Source: JAXGQE01 sp040766585 (GTDB taxonomy: Bacteria > Bacillota > SLNR01). From it: a stretch of DNA of 53,185 bases. This document shows positions 26,073 to 34,653 of this stretch, piece after piece. Positions within the stretch are counted from its first letter, which is position 1, and each line of letters starts with the position of its first letter. Below the pieces are notes generated by a model. The model was given only the letters and a program-made list of their open reading frames with translations. It had not been told where the DNA came from and did no database searches. The stretch spans positions 1-53,185 of the forward strand of contig JAXGQE010000013.1 of NCBI GenBank assembly GCA_040766585.1, in the 5' to 3' direction. The position numbers were made by a program, and so were the translations under genes.

Positions 26073-28264
26073 AAGCGTTCCCTCCCTGGGTTCGGATCAC
26101 TTCGGTCCAGGGCAACCTCGACCAGCGTGGTATGGCTGGTGGATGCCTTGGCCAGGGGAGTGGGGCGGTTGCTGTTCAGCACATTGCTGGATCCCGCCTC
26201 ATCGATACCGGCATCATCCGGACTGTACCAGGTCCCTTCGTGCAGGCAGACCACTCCCGGCATAATACGGGCGGTGACTTTGGCCGGAACGCGGGTGCAT
26301 CCTCTCGGGCTGCATACTGTTACCCAGTCACCGTCTTCAATACCCCGCTTTCGGGCGTCCTCGTTGTGAATCCAGATACCCTGAGGATCCAACCGGGAAA
26401 GCCAAGGGTGATTGGACAGGGAAGAATTGACCCGGTGTTTGTGATGCGGTGTCACCAGTTGGAGCGGATACTGACGGACCAGAGAGTCTTCCGGACCTTC
26501 CCAGGGATCCATATAGGTAGGAATGGCCGAAATCTCCGGATCGCTCAAATCTGCCAGCCGCTGGGAAAAGATCTCGATTTTCCCAGACGGTGTGGCAAAT
26601 GGTTTTCCTTTTTGAATCTGCTCCCGAAACGCAATAAATGGCTTTTTCCGTTTATCCCGCCATATACCGGTTCGTTTGAATTCGGTATAATCCGGGATGG
26701 GAGAATCGGCCACAAATTCTTTCAACCAATCCTCATCTGCTTTCCCTTCCGAATAAGCAGGGCCAAAACCCAACGCATCGGCCAGCAAGCAGAATACTTC
26801 ATAATCGGAACGAGACTCATACAGCGAATCCACCACCTGATTGGCATAGAGCAGGTAGTTGCCCTGACGGGTTCCGGGAAAACAGATATCGTTGCGTTCC
26901 AGGAAAGTATTGATGGGAAAAACGATATCGGCATACCGGGCGGTGGGGGTCATAAACTGTTCGTGCACCACAATAAACTCTGGCTTTTGCATGGCCGCAA
27001 TATTTTTTTGAATGTCGGCCCCCTGATTGACCAGGTTGCCGCCGCAAATATAGACACCGTGGACATCGTTGGGGAAACCGCCTTGCTTTCCCTGCAAGAG
27101 CAGATCCGGCCACAAATAAACGGGTGCTTCGGCTTCCGGGACTGGCGGCGGAGGCACTGGAATACCCGACATAAAGGGGATGCGGCTGTAGTCAACGCCC
27201 CCCACATTGCCACCCGGAATCCCCATATTGCCGGTCATGGCCGCCAAGGTAATGGCGGTGCGCACCGGTGTTTCGCCGTAGGCGGTTCGCTGCAGGGACC
27301 ACCCGCACAAAAGGGCGCCCGGTTTTTCTCCAGCGTAGATGCGGGCTAGGCGGGCAATATCCCCAGCGGGCACGCCGCTTTTGGCTTCTCCCCAGGCGGG
27401 GGTTTTGGGAATTCCGTCGCTTTTCCCCAGGATGTAGTGTTCATAGTCAGAAAATCCATGAGTGAATCGATTCAGAAATGCTTCGTCATGGAGGTGCTCT
27501 GTGATCATGACATAGGCCATGGCCATCATCACCGCAGCATCGGTTCCCGGACGAATGGGGATCCATTCATCCGCCAGAGCTGCGGCGCTGTTGGTAAACA
27601 CAGGATCCAGAGCAATGATGTGAGTACCTTGCTCTCGGGCCCGGGCAATCCACCAGGCGGTATTGGTGCCTCGCATGGATTCTGCCGGGTTGAAACCCCA
27701 CATGAGAATCAGTTTTGCATTCATCAGATCCGCCCGGTCATTTCCGGTCAGTCCGGTCCCGCACATGTGCTCCGTCATCACATCGGTGGCTTCACTGCTG
27801 TAGCTTCCAGTGAGCCGGGTGATGCATCCGAACATGTGCAAAAAGCGATTCACTGAGCGTTGATGAAATTTGCCCCCGAAGGATCCGGACCCCGACATAT
27901 CCAATATGGCGGTGGCCCCGTACCGGTTTTTCAGTCCCTGGAGCTTTTCTGCGGTGATTTCAATCGCTTCATCCCAGCTGACGGGGATAAAATCTCCCTT
28001 TCCCCGAGGCCCCACCCGTTTCAAGGGAGTTTTCAGACGGCCTGGATGGTAGAGGTGCTGCACCAGACTGCGCCCTTTGGCGCAGGCGCGAAGCTGGGGG
28101 CTCAGCTCTGAGTCATCATCCGATCGGTCGTCGCCGGTGATATAGAGAAGTTTCCCATCTCGAACATGGGCCTGCAGCAGGCATTTGCCGCCGCAGTTGT
28201 GCACGCAGGTGGTGGGTATAACCGATATGCCGTCCGAATTGGGCGGAAAAAGGGAGTAATCCAT
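26069..28264 (-). CDS. DmsA-like molybdopterin oxidoreductase catalytic subunit
   Basis: 731 residues of the DMSO reductase family. An N-terminal [4Fe-4S] motif (Cys20, Cys24, Cys28, Cys61) leads into the bis-MGD-binding domains. GSYSSEA near 153-159 is where the molybdenum ligand lies, suggesting a serine ligand as in DmsA. The C-terminal dinucleotide-binding domain is present (QLVTPHHKHRVNSS, then DGDWVTVCSPRG). The start ATG at 28264 has GGAGGTG upstream. There is no twin-arginine signal, unlike exported DmsA, and no DmsC-type anchor or TorD chaperone in the window, so a soluble cytoplasmic enzyme is likely. The substrate (S- or N-oxide, polysulfide or other) is unknown. A 405-codon frame opposite is a shadow. 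Confidence 0.9.
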   Translation of the reverse strand: MDYSLFPPNSDGISVIPTTCVHNCGGKCLLQAHVRDGKLLYITGDDRSDDDSELSPQLRACAKGRSLVQHLYHPGRLKTPLKRVGPRGKGDFIPVSWDEAIEITAEKLQGLKNRYGATAILDMSGSGSFGGKFHQRSVNRFLHMFGCITRLTGSYSSEATDVMTEHMCGTGLTGNDRADLMNAKLILMWGFNPAESMRGTNTAWWIARAREQGTHIIALDPVFTNSAAALADEWIPIRPGTDAAVMMAMAYVMITEHLHDEAFLNRFTHGFSDYEHYILGKSDGIPKTPAWGEAKSGVPAGDIARLARIYAGEKPGALLCGWSLQRTAYGETPVRTAITLAAMTGNMGIPGGNVGGVDYSRIPFMSGIPVPPPPVPEAEAPVYLWPDLLLQGKQGGFPNDVHGVYICGGNLVNQGADIQKNIAAMQKPEFIVVHEQFMTPTARYADIVFPINTFLERNDICFPGTRQGNYLLYANQVVDSLYESRSDYEVFCLLADALGFGPAYSEGKADEDWLKEFVADSPIPDYTEFKRTGIWRDKRKKPFIAFREQIQKGKPFATPSGKIEIFSQRLADLSDPEISAIPTYMDPWEGPEDSLVRQYPLQLVTPHHKHRVNSSLSNHPWLSRLDPQGIWIHNEDARKRGIEDGDWVTVCSPRGCTRVPAKVTARIMPGVVCLHEGTWYSPDDAGIDEAGSSNVLNSNRPTPLAKASTSHTTLVEVALDRSDPNPGRERL

Positions 28265-28313
28265 AGGGCACCTCCAAAAGACGAATCCAAGGATCGAGAT
28301 CATCCAAAGAATT

Positions 28314-28466
28314 CTATTGCTTTTCCTGCAGTATGGCTGAAAGACGCTGCACTTCTTCCCTCAGTTCCTGGATCTCTTTTTGCAGTTTTCCGGCCTGTCC
28401 CGAAGCAGACAAAGCGAACACAAAAGCAACAGGAGCCAGAAGGCCCAAAAAAGACAAGGATTCCAC
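28314..28466 (-). CDS. Small membrane protein with coiled coil (50 residues)
   Basis: A 50-residue frame from GTG at 28466, with GAGGAAG about 10 bases upstream. Residues 5-22 are hydrophobic (LGLLAPVAFVFAL). Residues 27-50 form a charged heptad-like helix (KLQKEIQELREEVQRL). The arrangement of one membrane helix plus a cytoplasmic coiled coil resembles many small bacterial membrane peptides, and it is too regular to look random. It lies 49 bases before dmsA on the same strand and could be its leader gene. Function unknown. Confidence 0.55.
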   Translation of the reverse strand: MESLSFLGLLAPVAFVFALSASGQAGKLQKEIQELREEVQRLSAILQEKQ

Positions 28467-28732
28467 ACGCTCACTTCCTCATGCAGGGAACCGGTTGTGA
28501 CAAGTTTTTCGCAATCCCCTGTATTTCATCGAAAATGATTTCTTTATGATTGTATCATTGGAAGAAAAAAATGAAAAGGGACGACTCCTATTCCAGGGAA
28601 AAATATCAAATTGACGATCGGATGGAAGAATTTCCTGAAAAATGGGAACCTGGGGTGAGATTGAAGCGTCCTCTATACGGGAACCGGATGGTTGCCGCCG
28701 GCAAGTTAGTCCCATGACAAGGAGATGGTGAT

Positions 28733-29506
28733 GTGATCAAGAAAACACTGAAAGTTCTGGTCGGGCTGGCAGCGCTGGTGATCCTGTGGATGGGGTTTCA
28801 GGGATCGTTTCAGAACTCAGCCGGGCCGGTCAGTGACACAGCGTGCTATCGCCTGCAGGGAAACTTTCTGGATGAAGAAGTCCTACACGGGTATCCCCAG
28901 ACAGTCATGGCTGTGGAAGAGTCCATGACCCCTCGTTACATACTGCAAATCGAGAACAGCCAGAACCGGTCATTGGTGGCTCCGATTCCAGAAGAATACC
29001 CCGACAGTGTCCGGGAGTATTTACATCCTTCTGAGAAAGTTGACTGGGAGCATCCTTCCATTGTGCAGGTAGCGGCGGGTATCGCTCCGGGAGAAGAGGA
29101 CGCCGTTGAAATTGCCCGCCAGGCAGCTTTCTATGTGGCTTCAATCATTGAATATGACGAAGCCCTGGCTCAAGCGATCTGGGAGGGAACCTCCAACACC
29201 CGCAGCGCATCGGAGACTTTGGCAACCGGAAAAGGAACCTGCAGTGAGTACGTTAACCTGTTTATGGCCATCATGCGGATCAAAGGGATCCCGGCTCGAT
29301 TTGTCACAGGAATTGTTTCAGGGGGTTCCTACCACGCCTGGGCCGAAATATGGCTGGCGGATATCGGTTGGTTTCCGGTGGAGACCCAGCAGGGAAAACT
29401 AGGGGTCTCATCGCGACACATTCGCCTTCTGGTGGGTGTTGATTTTGCCCGCATTGGGATTCCACTGCAGGAAATCCAGGCGCACATCGAGGGGATTAAT
29501 CCTTAG
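28733..29506 (+). CDS. Membrane-anchored transglutaminase-like protein
   Basis: 257 residues. An N-terminal signal anchor (about 5-22) is followed by a transglutaminase-like core: Cys170 in GTCSEYVN, His201 in YHAWAEIW, and the third position Glu217 in FPVETQ, where Asp is usual. The core would face outside the membrane. Prokaryotic members act as cysteine peptidases or amide-forming enzymes; the substrate is unknown. The start is GTG at 28733 behind AAGGAGATGG. Monocistronic, with a terminator just after. It is a different protein from the transglutaminase-like domain in the gene at 48062. Confidence 0.85.
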   Translation: MIKKTLKVLVGLAALVILWMGFQGSFQNSAGPVSDTACYRLQGNFLDEEVLHGYPQTVMAVEESMTPRYILQIENSQNRSLVAPIPEEYPDSVREYLHPSEKVDWEHPSIVQVAAGIAPGEEDAVEIARQAAFYVASIIEYDEALAQAIWEGTSNTRSASETLATGKGTCSEYVNLFMAIMRIKGIPARFVTGIVSGGSYHAWAEIWLADIGWFPVETQQGKLGVSSRHIRLLVGVDFARIGIPLQEIQAHIEGINP

Positions 29507-29533
29507 AAAAGTGAAAAGAATCACCGAAGCTCA

Positions 29534-29569
29534 AAGAAGGTGCACCCCTGAAGGTGGGCCTTCTTTTTT
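29534..29569 (+). terminator. Intrinsic terminator after transglutaminase-like gene
   Basis: AAGAAGG (29534-29540) pairs with CCTTCTT, with an inner CACC/GGTG pairing, then a T run ending about 29569. Confidence 0.75.
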
Positions 29570-29957
29570 GGTTGAAATCGAGAAAGTAAAGCATCGGAAG
29601 GGATGGACGCAGAATGAATCAATCATGACTTTTGGGGCTATCTGCCCCAGTCGTTGACGGGGAGTTCTGCCGATATCATGACCCAGGAGCCATTTGACTA
29701 AATAAGGAAAATATATTTTATGAGGAGGCTTTCTGAGGGAAGGAATGGCAGAACAAAACTCGAATACAAGGTGGGCGGAAAATCAAAACAACCCCAATAT
29801 TCTCTATATCGAAGATCTCCAAAGTGTCAATAAGTACGAATCATGGGTGGAACGGAGATGATGAAAAATCTTCACGATAAACATAGCCGGATGAATCATT
29901 GTGGATTCACCCAAAAAACGAAAGATTATGAATCATATTTGGAAGGGACGGTATTCA
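29570..29957. other. Spacer, no convincing gene
   Basis: Nearly 390 bases. A 38-codon frame at 29745-29861 behind GGGAAGG is the best candidate (it contains NNPNILYIEDLQ) but is too short to support. AT-rich DNA around 29700-29725 may hold the promoter of the hydrolase gene. Confidence 0.35.
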
Positions 29958-30971
29958 ATGAGCAGTGAAGCATCCTTCAGTCAGAAAAAGAATGCAAAGA
30001 CAGTGAAACAAAAAATATTTTCCGTTCTGCGTACTTTTTTTGTCAGCATAGGAATACTCATGCTGATCGGCGGTATTTTGCACAGTACCTATTTCAAGAA
30101 CCAGTACGACCGGATTGAACCGTACGGGCAGCGTGTGGATGTTCAAGACAGTCAGATGCATGTCTATTCCATGGGACAAGGTGATACAACCGTTGTTCTT
30201 TTACCCGGAATGGGGGTCGCCCTGCCGTCTGCCGAATTCGGGCCGTTGATGCGGACCTTGAGCAAGACCTATACGGCGGTGTGTGTGGAATACTTCGGGG
30301 TTGGATTCAGCGGTCTGACCGCCAATCCTCGAACAGTCGAGAACTATGTGGAAGAGACACGGGCTGCACTGGCGGCTACCGGATTTGAAGCCCCCTATGT
30401 TCTCATGGGGCACTCAATTTCCAGTGTGTATTGTGAATTCTATGCAGCTCGTTATCCGGATGAAGTAACTGCCGTGATTTCGCTGGATGGAACATCCACC
30501 GCCAACTATGCCGATATGCCCGCATTTGTAAAATCTCTGTTGGGCGTGGCCAAATTTCAGCAGGCCATTGGGGCGACATCCATCATCGGAGCCCTGGCCA
30601 CCCAACGAGATTATTTGCTGGACGCAGGGTATACCGAAAAGGAAATCAACGATATGGTAACCTTTGCCGGATTCACCATGAACGATAATTCACTGAAGCA
30701 GATTGCCAATTCGGCTGAATTTATCCAAGATACGCTGGTTCTGCCGTACCCGGCATCTGTTCCGTATTTCAAAGTGATCTCGAAGACGACTTATGAAACA
30801 CCCAACAGCCAGATGAAGATGACTCCGCAGGAATATCAGTCTTTGCATCTCGCCCGCATCGGTCCCCAGGCCCGGTACGAAATCCTGGAAGGAAACCACT
30901 TTATTTATGTGAATAATGAAGAGCGGATAGCGGCCATCGTGGGAGTAGTGCTGGAAGGGCAGCAGCCATGA
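29958..30971 (+). CDS. Membrane-anchored alpha/beta hydrolase
   Basis: 337 residues from the ATG at 29958; longer in-frame starts lack a ribosome binding site, while GGAAGGGACGG precedes this one. One N-terminal membrane helix (about 25-45) is followed by an alpha/beta-hydrolase domain: oxyanion-region LLPGMG, nucleophile elbow GHSIS with Ser153, and His314 in EGNHFIY. The catalytic acid is probably in the segment after strand 7. The domain would face outside the cell. The substrate is unknown; esterase or lipase-like activity is typical. It is followed within 90 bases by two CPBP genes on the same strand. Confidence 0.85.
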   Translation: MSSEASFSQKKNAKTVKQKIFSVLRTFFVSIGILMLIGGILHSTYFKNQYDRIEPYGQRVDVQDSQMHVYSMGQGDTTVVLLPGMGVALPSAEFGPLMRTLSKTYTAVCVEYFGVGFSGLTANPRTVENYVEETRAALAATGFEAPYVLMGHSISSVYCEFYAARYPDEVTAVISLDGTSTANYADMPAFVKSLLGVAKFQQAIGATSIIGALATQRDYLLDAGYTEKEINDMVTFAGFTMNDNSLKQIANSAEFIQDTLVLPYPASVPYFKVISKTTYETPNSQMKMTPQEYQSLHLARIGPQARYEILEGNHFIYVNNEERIAAIVGVVLEGQQP

Positions 30972-31059
30972 AAATGCAGGTAACGGCTGGTTCAACTCAC
31001 CGATGGACCCAGAAGGATAATGGGTCACTGAAATATCGGGCATATCGCGAGGAGGGGCC

Positions 31060-31962
31060 ATGGAAAAAGCATTGATCCGACGTAGAATCCGATGGTATTT
31101 GTTCACGATGTATTCCTTTTTGCTGGCAGGTTGGGCGGCCATTGCCATGAACCCCGATGCTTATATCATTGTGTGGGCGCTGTTCAGTGTATTTCCGGTG
31201 GCGGCTGTCTGGATTACCCGGATGTTGACAGGGGACAAGAGCCCTTGGTTTTTGAAGCCCGAATTTCGCAAAAACTGGAGAATCTATTTACTTTCTGCGT
31301 TTTCACCGGGAGCCGCTATCTTTGCCGGGGCTGTGCTGTTCTTTATCCTCTTTCCTCAGGATATTGATTATTCTGCCCGATACATTGTAGAAAATTACGC
31401 ACAATACGGAGCGCCGGCGTCACTGCAGCTAACCACCCAAAGCATAATCCAGATTGGGATCGCCGCTATTTTCGTTTCTCCATGGGTGCTGCCGGTTCAT
31501 CTGTTTGCATTGGGGGAAGAAATCGGATGGCGGGGGTATTTGCTGCCCTTGCTGCTGCAGCTCACCGATGCTAAGCGGGCGGTGTTGCTGCACGGTGTTC
31601 TGTGGGGAGCTGCGCATGCTGTGTTAATCTATTTCGGGTTTAACTATACCCTGGATTATTGGGGGGCCCCCTATACCGGTATGGCCATGATGGTTTTGGT
31701 GTGCGTTGTGTTGGGGGTCTGGCTGGGGTACATCACCATCCGATCCCGCAGCATCATACCCGCAACTTTGTTTCATGGAGCTGCCAATGTCATGGGAGAG
31801 CTCCCGGCGATGGTTTCGCTGAGCCGGATAAGTCCGCTGCTGGGACCGAATCCAACCGGAATCATTGGACTGAGCGGATTGCTGCTGGGAGCGTTGTTTT
31901 TGCTGCTGCGACTGCCGAACAACAATCCATTGGATGCAAAGGGTCAGAGTGCGGAGAAATGA
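31060..31962 (+). CDS. CPBP-family intramembrane metalloprotease (CAAX protease-like)
   Basis: A 300-residue protein with about eight membrane helices and the CPBP motifs: EExxxR as GEEIGWRG (Glu153, Glu154, Arg158), a second motif with His in WGAAHA (about 186), and a third FHGAANV (about 240). The family includes CAAX-processing proteases, bacteriocin-immunity and peptide-maturation enzymes. All catalytic residues are present. The ATG follows GAGGAGGGG. The stop overlaps the start of a second CPBP-like gene by 4 bases. Confidence 0.88.
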   Translation: MEKALIRRRIRWYLFTMYSFLLAGWAAIAMNPDAYIIVWALFSVFPVAAVWITRMLTGDKSPWFLKPEFRKNWRIYLLSAFSPGAAIFAGAVLFFILFPQDIDYSARYIVENYAQYGAPASLQLTTQSIIQIGIAAIFVSPWVLPVHLFALGEEIGWRGYLLPLLLQLTDAKRAVLLHGVLWGAAHAVLIYFGFNYTLDYWGAPYTGMAMMVLVCVVLGVWLGYITIRSRSIIPATLFHGAANVMGELPAMVSLSRISPLLGPNPTGIIGLSGLLLGALFLLLRLPNNNPLDAKGQSAEK

Positions 31963-32768
31963 AGACGAATACGCGGATAGCCGAACAACCCGGTTCTGAA
32001 CCCCAAAACGCGGGGTCGAAAGGGACAGGATCGGTGGGACTTCGAATGGAAGAGCCCCTTTTTTGGCCAATGATTCTCATCTTCTCCCGGCTGATTCTGG
32101 CTCTTGTCTTTCAATTGGCAGTGACCGGAATCTATGCATATCGAGGAAATGCCTATCCATTGGAGACAGCCGGGCGCTGGTTTACGGTCTACGGGACACT
32201 CATTGATGCCGGCTGCCTGTACCTGATATCCAGGCAGATTCGAAAAGACAATCGTACCCTGTTTGATTTGGTGAACGCCCGGGGGATCCCCTGGCAAAAG
32301 ACTGTTGCAACTGCCGTAGGATATATCCTGATATTCTTCCCTCTATCCATGGTGGGTATGAGTGTCAGCAGCTTTCTTTTTTTGGGTTCCTGGATTCCGC
32401 AGGAGATTATGGGCGGAATTCCGCTGTGGGGTGCTATCTACAGTGTTACCATATGGCCCATTGTCTGGGCGTTTGCAGAACAAATCACCTACCAGGGTTT
32501 TGCCCTGCCTCGGCTGCTGGATCATTTTGAACAGAGGTGGAAGGCCATTGCCTGGGTATCCTTTGGATGGGCCATTCAGCATGCTGCCCTGCCTCTGCAG
32601 CTGGATGTGGGCTATATGGCCATGCGGACCGCATCGTTTCTTCCGGTGGCTATCGGCATGACCTGCCTGTTCAGCCGTTCCAAAAGACTGCTTCCTTTCA
32701 TCATTGCCCACTGGGTGATGGATCTTACGGCTGCGCTGAGCGGCACATTGCTGCCTTTCCTCCGCTAG
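31959..32768 (+). CDS. CPBP-like membrane protein with altered first motif
   Basis: 269 residues, about seven membrane helices, coupled to the preceding CPBP gene by an ATGA overlap at 31959. The family frame is recognisable, but the EExxxR motif reads EQITYQ (Glu174, Gln175, Gln179). The second and third motifs are present as AIQHAALP and IAHWVMD. Loss of the second Glu and of Arg may mean altered or absent protease activity; this also occurs in some family branches. It may form a heteromeric partner or regulator of the intact paralogue. A much longer in-frame start inside the upstream gene is rejected. Confidence 0.8.
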   Translation: MKTNTRIAEQPGSEPQNAGSKGTGSVGLRMEEPLFWPMILIFSRLILALVFQLAVTGIYAYRGNAYPLETAGRWFTVYGTLIDAGCLYLISRQIRKDNRTLFDLVNARGIPWQKTVATAVGYILIFFPLSMVGMSVSSFLFLGSWIPQEIMGGIPLWGAIYSVTIWPIVWAFAEQITYQGFALPRLLDHFEQRWKAIAWVSFGWAIQHAALPLQLDVGYMAMRTASFLPVAIGMTCLFSRSKRLLPFIIAHWVMDLTAALSGTLLPFLR

Positions 32769-32892
32769 CGGGAGGGTACGAATGGGAAGGCTGTTTTTTC
32801 ACCATGAGAACAGAGAATACAATGACAGCGAACAGATTCAATCCCAATCTGGACATCGGGATCAAAAAAATAGGGAGGGTTGATCAAGAAGG

Positions 32893-33456
32893 ATGAATGA
32901 TAGCAAGATGATGGATGCGTGTCAGAAAGAAATGCGGACGGCTTTTTTGGGCGGGTTTGCCGGTCAGCTTGTATCAGGGCTGATCTGGTTGGGGGCCGCT
33001 GCTGTCAGTGATTTCTTCGGAGCCGGCCGCGGTATGGTCTTTCTGTTTGTAGGTTGCATGGGCATTTTCCCTTTGACGCAGGGAGTGCTGAAGATACTGG
33101 GAAGACCGGCGCGGGTGAGTGCGGACAACAAGCTCTGGGCATTGGGGTCACAGGTTGCATTTACAGTGCCTCTGAATTTTCTGTTGGTAGGAGCCATTGT
33201 TCTGTATCGACCCATCTGGTTTTTCCCGGCTGCCATGATTGTGGTCGGAACCCACTATCTTCCCTTTATCACACTCTACGGGATGAAGATGTACGGCTTT
33301 TTGGCCGGGTTGCTGATTGCGGGAGGAGCCGGATTGGCGCTTTACGGACCGGAGATCTTTAGTGTGGGGGCGTGGCTGGCGGGGGGTTTGATGCTGATTT
33401 TTGCCGCAGCCGGACGTGCCATCGTATTGGCTGAAGAGCGAAGCGAACTTAAATAG
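32893..33456 (+). CDS. Hypothetical multi-pass membrane protein (possibly DUF7010-like)
   Basis: 187 residues with five to six hydrophobic segments and conserved-looking polar loops (GRPARVSADNKLWALGSQ, THYLPFITLYG). It resembles a family I recall as DUF7010, without certainty. Function unknown. The ATG at 32893 sits directly behind AAGAAGG, with another GGGAGGG further up; an in-frame ATG 15 bases on is possible. It lies downstream of the two CPBP genes and is probably in the same transcription unit. Confidence 0.7.
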   Translation: MNDSKMMDACQKEMRTAFLGGFAGQLVSGLIWLGAAAVSDFFGAGRGMVFLFVGCMGIFPLTQGVLKILGRPARVSADNKLWALGSQVAFTVPLNFLLVGAIVLYRPIWFFPAAMIVVGTHYLPFITLYGMKMYGFLAGLLIAGGAGLALYGPEIFSVGAWLAGGLMLIFAAAGRAIVLAEERSELK

Positions 33457-33520
33457 CATATGCCATGGATGGACGCATCGGGAGTAACGGGTACCAAAGC
33501 TATTGAGAGGGAGCATGATC

Positions 33521-34267
33521 ATGAAGAAGATATTGATCATTGAAGCCAGTGGGAGAAAGGGTTTTTCCAGTTCCGTAACCGATCGGATCCAAGGCAGCAT
33601 CCAGGAACACGCCCAAGTGGATAGGGTGATTCTGCGGGATCTCACGATCCGTCGCTGTTTGGGCTGCTGTGCTTGTTTTTCCATGGGGGATGACCGCTGC
33701 CCGCTGAAAGACGATGATGTGCTAGACATCCTGAAAAAACTGGAAGAGTCGGATGGGGTGATCTTTGTGGTTCCCAACTACTCTCTGTCTGTCCCCGGGA
33801 TTCTAAAGGATGTACTGGATCGTCTGGCCTTTGTGTTTCACCGTCCCCGGCTTTTCGGCCGTGTATGTATGCCGGTCATCGTCCAGGGTGTATATGGCGG
33901 AAACAAAGTCGCCAAATACATCAATGAAGTGATGGGATTTTGGGGGATGAATGAAATCAAAGGGGTTGTTCTTTCCGGAGGAATCGATCCCCGTCAGGGT
34001 TGGGCTGAAGAAATACAGGCCAAAAACGCCCAGACTATGGACAAGGCAGTCCAGCGGTTTTTGGCTGCATTGGATCGCAAGGAGATGGTTGTGCCAAGCC
34101 TGTTCAAACTGATGATTTTCCGAATGACCCGTTCATCCATGAGTTATTTTCCAGAAGCCCTGGATCCCGATAAGGCCTATTACGAGACCCATGGCTGGCT
34201 GACATCCGACTATTACTACCCGGTACGACTCAATCCTTTTAAAAGGGCACTGGGGGGGTATGGCTGA
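33521..34267 (+). CDS. NADPH-dependent FMN reductase / flavodoxin-like protein
   Basis: 248 residues. It begins with KKILIIEASGRKGFSSSVTD, the phosphate-binding loop of flavodoxin-like FMN reductases; CLGCCACFSMGDDRCPLKDDD and GVIFVVPNYSLSVPGILKDVLDR are typical of the iron-sulfur-flavoprotein/NADPH-FMN reductase group. The cysteines in CLGCCACF could bind a cluster or act in thiol chemistry. A C-terminal ~70-residue extension (MIFRMTRSSM to the end) follows. ATG 33521 is preferred, with GAGGGAG 7 bases upstream. Cytoplasmic; substrate unknown. Confidence 0.85.
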   Translation: MKKILIIEASGRKGFSSSVTDRIQGSIQEHAQVDRVILRDLTIRRCLGCCACFSMGDDRCPLKDDDVLDILKKLEESDGVIFVVPNYSLSVPGILKDVLDRLAFVFHRPRLFGRVCMPVIVQGVYGGNKVAKYINEVMGFWGMNEIKGVVLSGGIDPRQGWAEEIQAKNAQTMDKAVQRFLAALDRKEMVVPSLFKLMIFRMTRSSMSYFPEALDPDKAYYETHGWLTSDYYYPVRLNPFKRALGGYG

Positions 34268-34392
34268 CCGGATGATTCGGCAGATGGCCAGAAAGAATGA
34301 AAAGAAGGCCGTCCAGCCTTGAATGACCCAGCAGTCGGCAAGATCGCAGAGCATGTTGGGCATCTGTATTCAGCAAATGGCAAAGCTGGACC

Positions 34393-34412
34393 CAGAAAAC
34401 AAGCTCCTGAGT
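34393..34412. repeat. Target-site direct repeat, left copy
   Basis: Exact copy of 36059-36078; outer boundary of the IS1202-like element. Confidence 0.8.
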
Positions 34413-34503
34413 GTCAATAGTCTGAGATAATGTCACCTAAAAGAGACGAGATTATTCTGAGAAAATGTCACCTTGAATAAGTCAAGAAAAGATTGAAGAA
34501 TTT

Positions 34504-34640
34504 GTGGGGACGCTGTCCCCACCCCCTGTCCTGGCCGGAAGGCAGGTGCCTGATGGGACAGGCACCTAAAAACAGGATGGACAATCACAGGGGACTGTCA
34601 AGGGTACACAAGCGAATAAGACCGCTCGCCCTTGACAGTC
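34504..34640. repeat. Three consecutive perfect palindromes inside the IS
   Basis: GTGGGGAC/GTCCCCAC (34504-34522), AGGTGCCTG/CAGGCACCT (34544-34567) and GACTGTCAAGGG/CCCTTGACAGTC (34593-34640) lie between the left IS end and the transposase stop. They resemble the REP-type palindromes seen dispersed in clostridial genomes and could act as terminators or as targets for a REP transposase. Confidence 0.6.
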
Positions 34641-34653
34641 TGAAGCATATCCT

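Noticed and set aside
26132..27349. 405-codon open frame on the plus strand
   Set aside because: Entirely antisense to the DmsA-like gene, which has all family motifs; no ribosome binding site and no recognisable protein features.
29745..29861. 38-codon frame with weak ribosome binding site
   Set aside because: Too short and without recognisable features; mentioned only as spacer content.
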